Positions 62,025 through 64,000 of a stretch of DNA of 64,000 nucleotides are shown here, in pieces (positions within the stretch are counted from its first letter, which is position 1; each line of letters starts with the position of its first letter). The DNA is taken from assembly GCF_001949145.1 (NCBI RefSeq), contig NW_019091686.1, positions 62,001 to 126,000 on the forward strand, read 5' to 3'. A model generated the notes under the pieces. That model saw nothing but the letters and a program-made list of their open reading frames with translations, did not search any database and was not told the DNA's origin. Made by a program: the position numbers and the translations under genes. The DNA is from Acanthaster planci. Its lineage: Eukaryota > Echinodermata > Asteroidea > Valvatida > Acanthasteridae.

Positions 62025-63200
62025 AAAGACCCAGTACTAAGAGCTGAAATGTGATGGGTTTGAAGCTAAGAAAGACCAGTACTAAGAGCTGCAATGTGAT
62101 GGGTTTGAAGCCAAGAAAGACCAGTACTAAGAGCTGAAATGTGATGGGTTTGAAGCTAAGAAAGACCAGTACTAAGAGCTGCAATGTGATGGGTTTGAAG
62201 CCAAGAAAGACCAGTACTAAGAGCTGCAATGTGATGGGTTTGAAGCCAAGAAAGACCAGTACTAAGAGCTGCAATGTGATGGGTTTGAAGCCAAGAAAGA
62301 CCAGTACTAAGAGCTGCAATGTGATGGGTTTGAAGCCAAGAAAGACCAGTACTAAGAGCTGCAATGNNNNNNNNNNNNNNNNNNNNNNNNNNNNNNNNNN
62401 NNNNNNNNNNNNNNNNNNNNNNNNNNNNNNNNNNNNNNNNNNNNNNNNNNNNNNNNNNNNNNNNNNNNNNNNNNNNNNNNNNNNNNNNNNNNNNNNNNNN
62501 NNNNNNNNNNNNNNNNNNNNNNNNNNNNNNNNNNNNNNNNNNNNNNNNNNNNNNNNNNNNNNNNNNNNNNNNNNNNNNNNNNNNNNNNNNNNNNNNNNNN
62601 NNNNNNNNNNNNNNNNNNNNNNNNNNNNNNNNNNNNNNNNNNNNNNNNNNNNNNNNNNNNNNNNNNNNNNNNNNNNNNNNNNNNNNNNNNNNNNNNNNNN
62701 NNNNNNNNNNNNNNNNNNNNNNNNNNNNNNNNNNNNNNNNNNNNNNNNNNNNNNNNNNNNNNNNNNNNNNNNNNNNNNNNNNNNNNNNNNNNNNNNNNNN
62801 NNNNNNNNNNNNNNNNNNNNNNNNNNNNNNNNNNNNNNNNNNNNNNNNNNNNNNNNNNNNNNNNNNNNNNNNNNNNNNNNNNNNNNNNNNNNNNNNNNNN
62901 NNNNNNNNNNNNNNNNNNNNNNNNNNNNNNNNNNNNNNNNNNNNNNNNNNNNNNNNNNNNNNNNNNNNNNNNNNNNNNNNNNNNNNNNNNNNNNNNNNNN
63001 NNNNNNNNGCCAAGAAAGACCAGTACTAAGAGCTGCAATGTGATGGGTTTGAAGCCAAGAAAGACCAGTACTAAGAGCTGCAATGTGATGGGTTTGAAGC
63101 CAAGAAAGACCAGTACTAAGAGCTGCACTGTGATAGGTCTGAAGCTAAGAAAGACCAGTACTAAGAGCTGCACTGTGATGGGTCTGAAGCTAACACAGAC
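62025..63200. repeat. 45-bp minisatellite, interrupted by an assembly gap
   Basis: The unit is 45 bases, containing GATGGGTTTGAAGCCAAGAA then AGACCAGTACTAAGAGCTGC and AATGT. At least seven units are visible before the gap and about four after. The outer units are more diverged (GAAGCTAAG, CTGAAATG, GGTCTGAAG) and the central ones identical, the usual sign of recent expansion from the middle. Because 45 is a multiple of three and the unit lacks stops in some frames, long repetitive open frames appear on both strands. These are artefacts, not genes. Confidence 0.97.
62367..63008. other. Assembly gap (642 N) within the minisatellite
   Basis: Identical 45-bp units flank both sides, so the missing sequence is almost certainly more of the same array and its true length is unknown. 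Confidence 0.99.
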
Positions 63201-64000
63201 ACTTTGCACATTACGCTTGATCTTTATGCTGTTTGAACAGTTTATACTTCAAATAGAATAAAAATGAATTTTGAGAGTGTTGTAGAATTTTGCTGTAGAA
63301 AAAAGTGGAAGATTAAAGTAACATCAGGTTTGAAAACATGCCATTTATGCATGAAATGCTTTATTTGAAGTTGTTGGCATTTATCACTCTTGAAGAATTT
63401 TCCTCCTTCCTAAATGGCATCCTTAGCTTATTGTAAAATACCTGAGGCAAAACTGTTGTACTTCATTGGCACAAATACCTGTATATTTTGTCAATATCAG
63501 AATAGAAGTATAGAAAATACAGCTCTAAATATACCAAAATAAATAAATTGAATTTTTGCAGGCCTTAAGCAATGTGAGTTGTGTCAATAGCTCTGTGTAT
63601 CAGTTTGTTGATATTATGCTAATGTTTTCATCCTTGGGAACAAAAAGGTGTCTCCTGTCACAGAATGGAAACCTCTATCTCAAAGAATAGTCACGAGGAG
63701 CGACACTTAATTCAATTGGCAATTTTACTGCTGTGCCAGTGCGCAAAGTGCTGAAAGCTAGATCTATATAGATTCTTGTACTCAATGCACCTCGTAGATT
63801 CTGTACAGGTTGAGCTGTAGAGGTTTGGCAGCAGGTTTTTCTGACTAGCAAAACAAACGTGGTTAGTTTTATTTTGAGTATTTAGTCTGGAGGAATCAGT
63901 CATTTGCGAAAATGTGAAGGTAGTTTTAAGGAAATTCAATTCATTTTAGATGGACTCTTTGAAAAGCACAATATAAGGTCATTTCATGTGCTTAAGATAT
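63201..64000. other. Non-coding right edge
   Basis: AT-rich DNA after the minisatellite, probably still intron of the aminopeptidase gene. No exon, repeat or RNA gene is recognised. Confidence 0.5.

Noticed and set aside
62141-63209. Long repetitive open frames on both strands
   Set aside because: They are produced by the 45-bp minisatellite and by N runs read as open codons; no start context, splice sites or non-repetitive domain supports a gene.
1-64000. CRISPR arrays, tRNA or rRNA genes, bacterial operons
   Set aside because: The window is spliced animal DNA; no spacer-type arrays or complete tRNA cloverleaf were seen, apart from the tRNA-derived SINE-like segments.

Overview
The window is animal nuclear DNA from a marine invertebrate. 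Introns have GT-AG borders, the sequence is AT-rich, three runs of N mark assembly gaps, and the gene models match metazoan families. The proteins resemble deuterostome ones, and a foldback element of the kind known from sea urchins (TU type) is present. I would guess an echinoderm, hemichordate or cephalochordate, but the sequence does not settle it. A short palindromic motif built from TACATGTA/ACATGT is scattered through the non-coding DNA, densest at about 6.7-12.7 kb.

Layout. 1-4.9 kb holds no gene; a foldback-like element with long inverted arms of short tandem units spans 1321-3025. 4.9-32.2 kb (+) is one attractin (ATRN/ATRNL1-type) gene of about 24 exons. Its order is EGF, CUB, EGF pair, Kelch propeller, PSI repeats, laminin-type EGF, juxtamembrane domain, membrane segment, and a cytoplasmic tail with an MGRN1-type binding motif. 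The usual C-type lectin domain is not visible and would fall at an assembly gap. 36.2-37.4 kb (-) is a PAIP2-like translation regulator, partial. 40.9-43.2 kb (+) is a three-exon leucine-rich-repeat protein with a BC-box-like N-terminus. 44.8-47.0 kb (-) is a complete six-exon FAHD2-like mitochondrial FAH-family protein. 47.3 kb to past the right edge (+) is a peptidase M17-type aminopeptidase (C. elegans W07G4.4 class). Its first intron holds a large palindrome and a decayed Ty3/gypsy retrotransposon. 62.0-63.2 kb is a 45-bp minisatellite.

The strongest candidate for something undescribed is in the attractin gene. Three consecutive exons (27307-27447, 28777-28917, 29695-29829) each encode one membrane-spanning segment with flanking residues. 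All begin and end in phase 0, have intact splice sites, and can each join the same upstream and downstream exons. This looks like a cassette of interchangeable transmembrane exons. A possible secreted-form terminal exon lies just upstream (26974-27057).

Gene relations. Attractin and the PAIP2-like gene converge. PAIP2-like and the LRR gene diverge. The LRR gene and FAHD2-like converge. FAHD2-like and the aminopeptidase appear to diverge from a shared promoter with only about 275 bp between start codons. No operon-like or functional cluster is evident.
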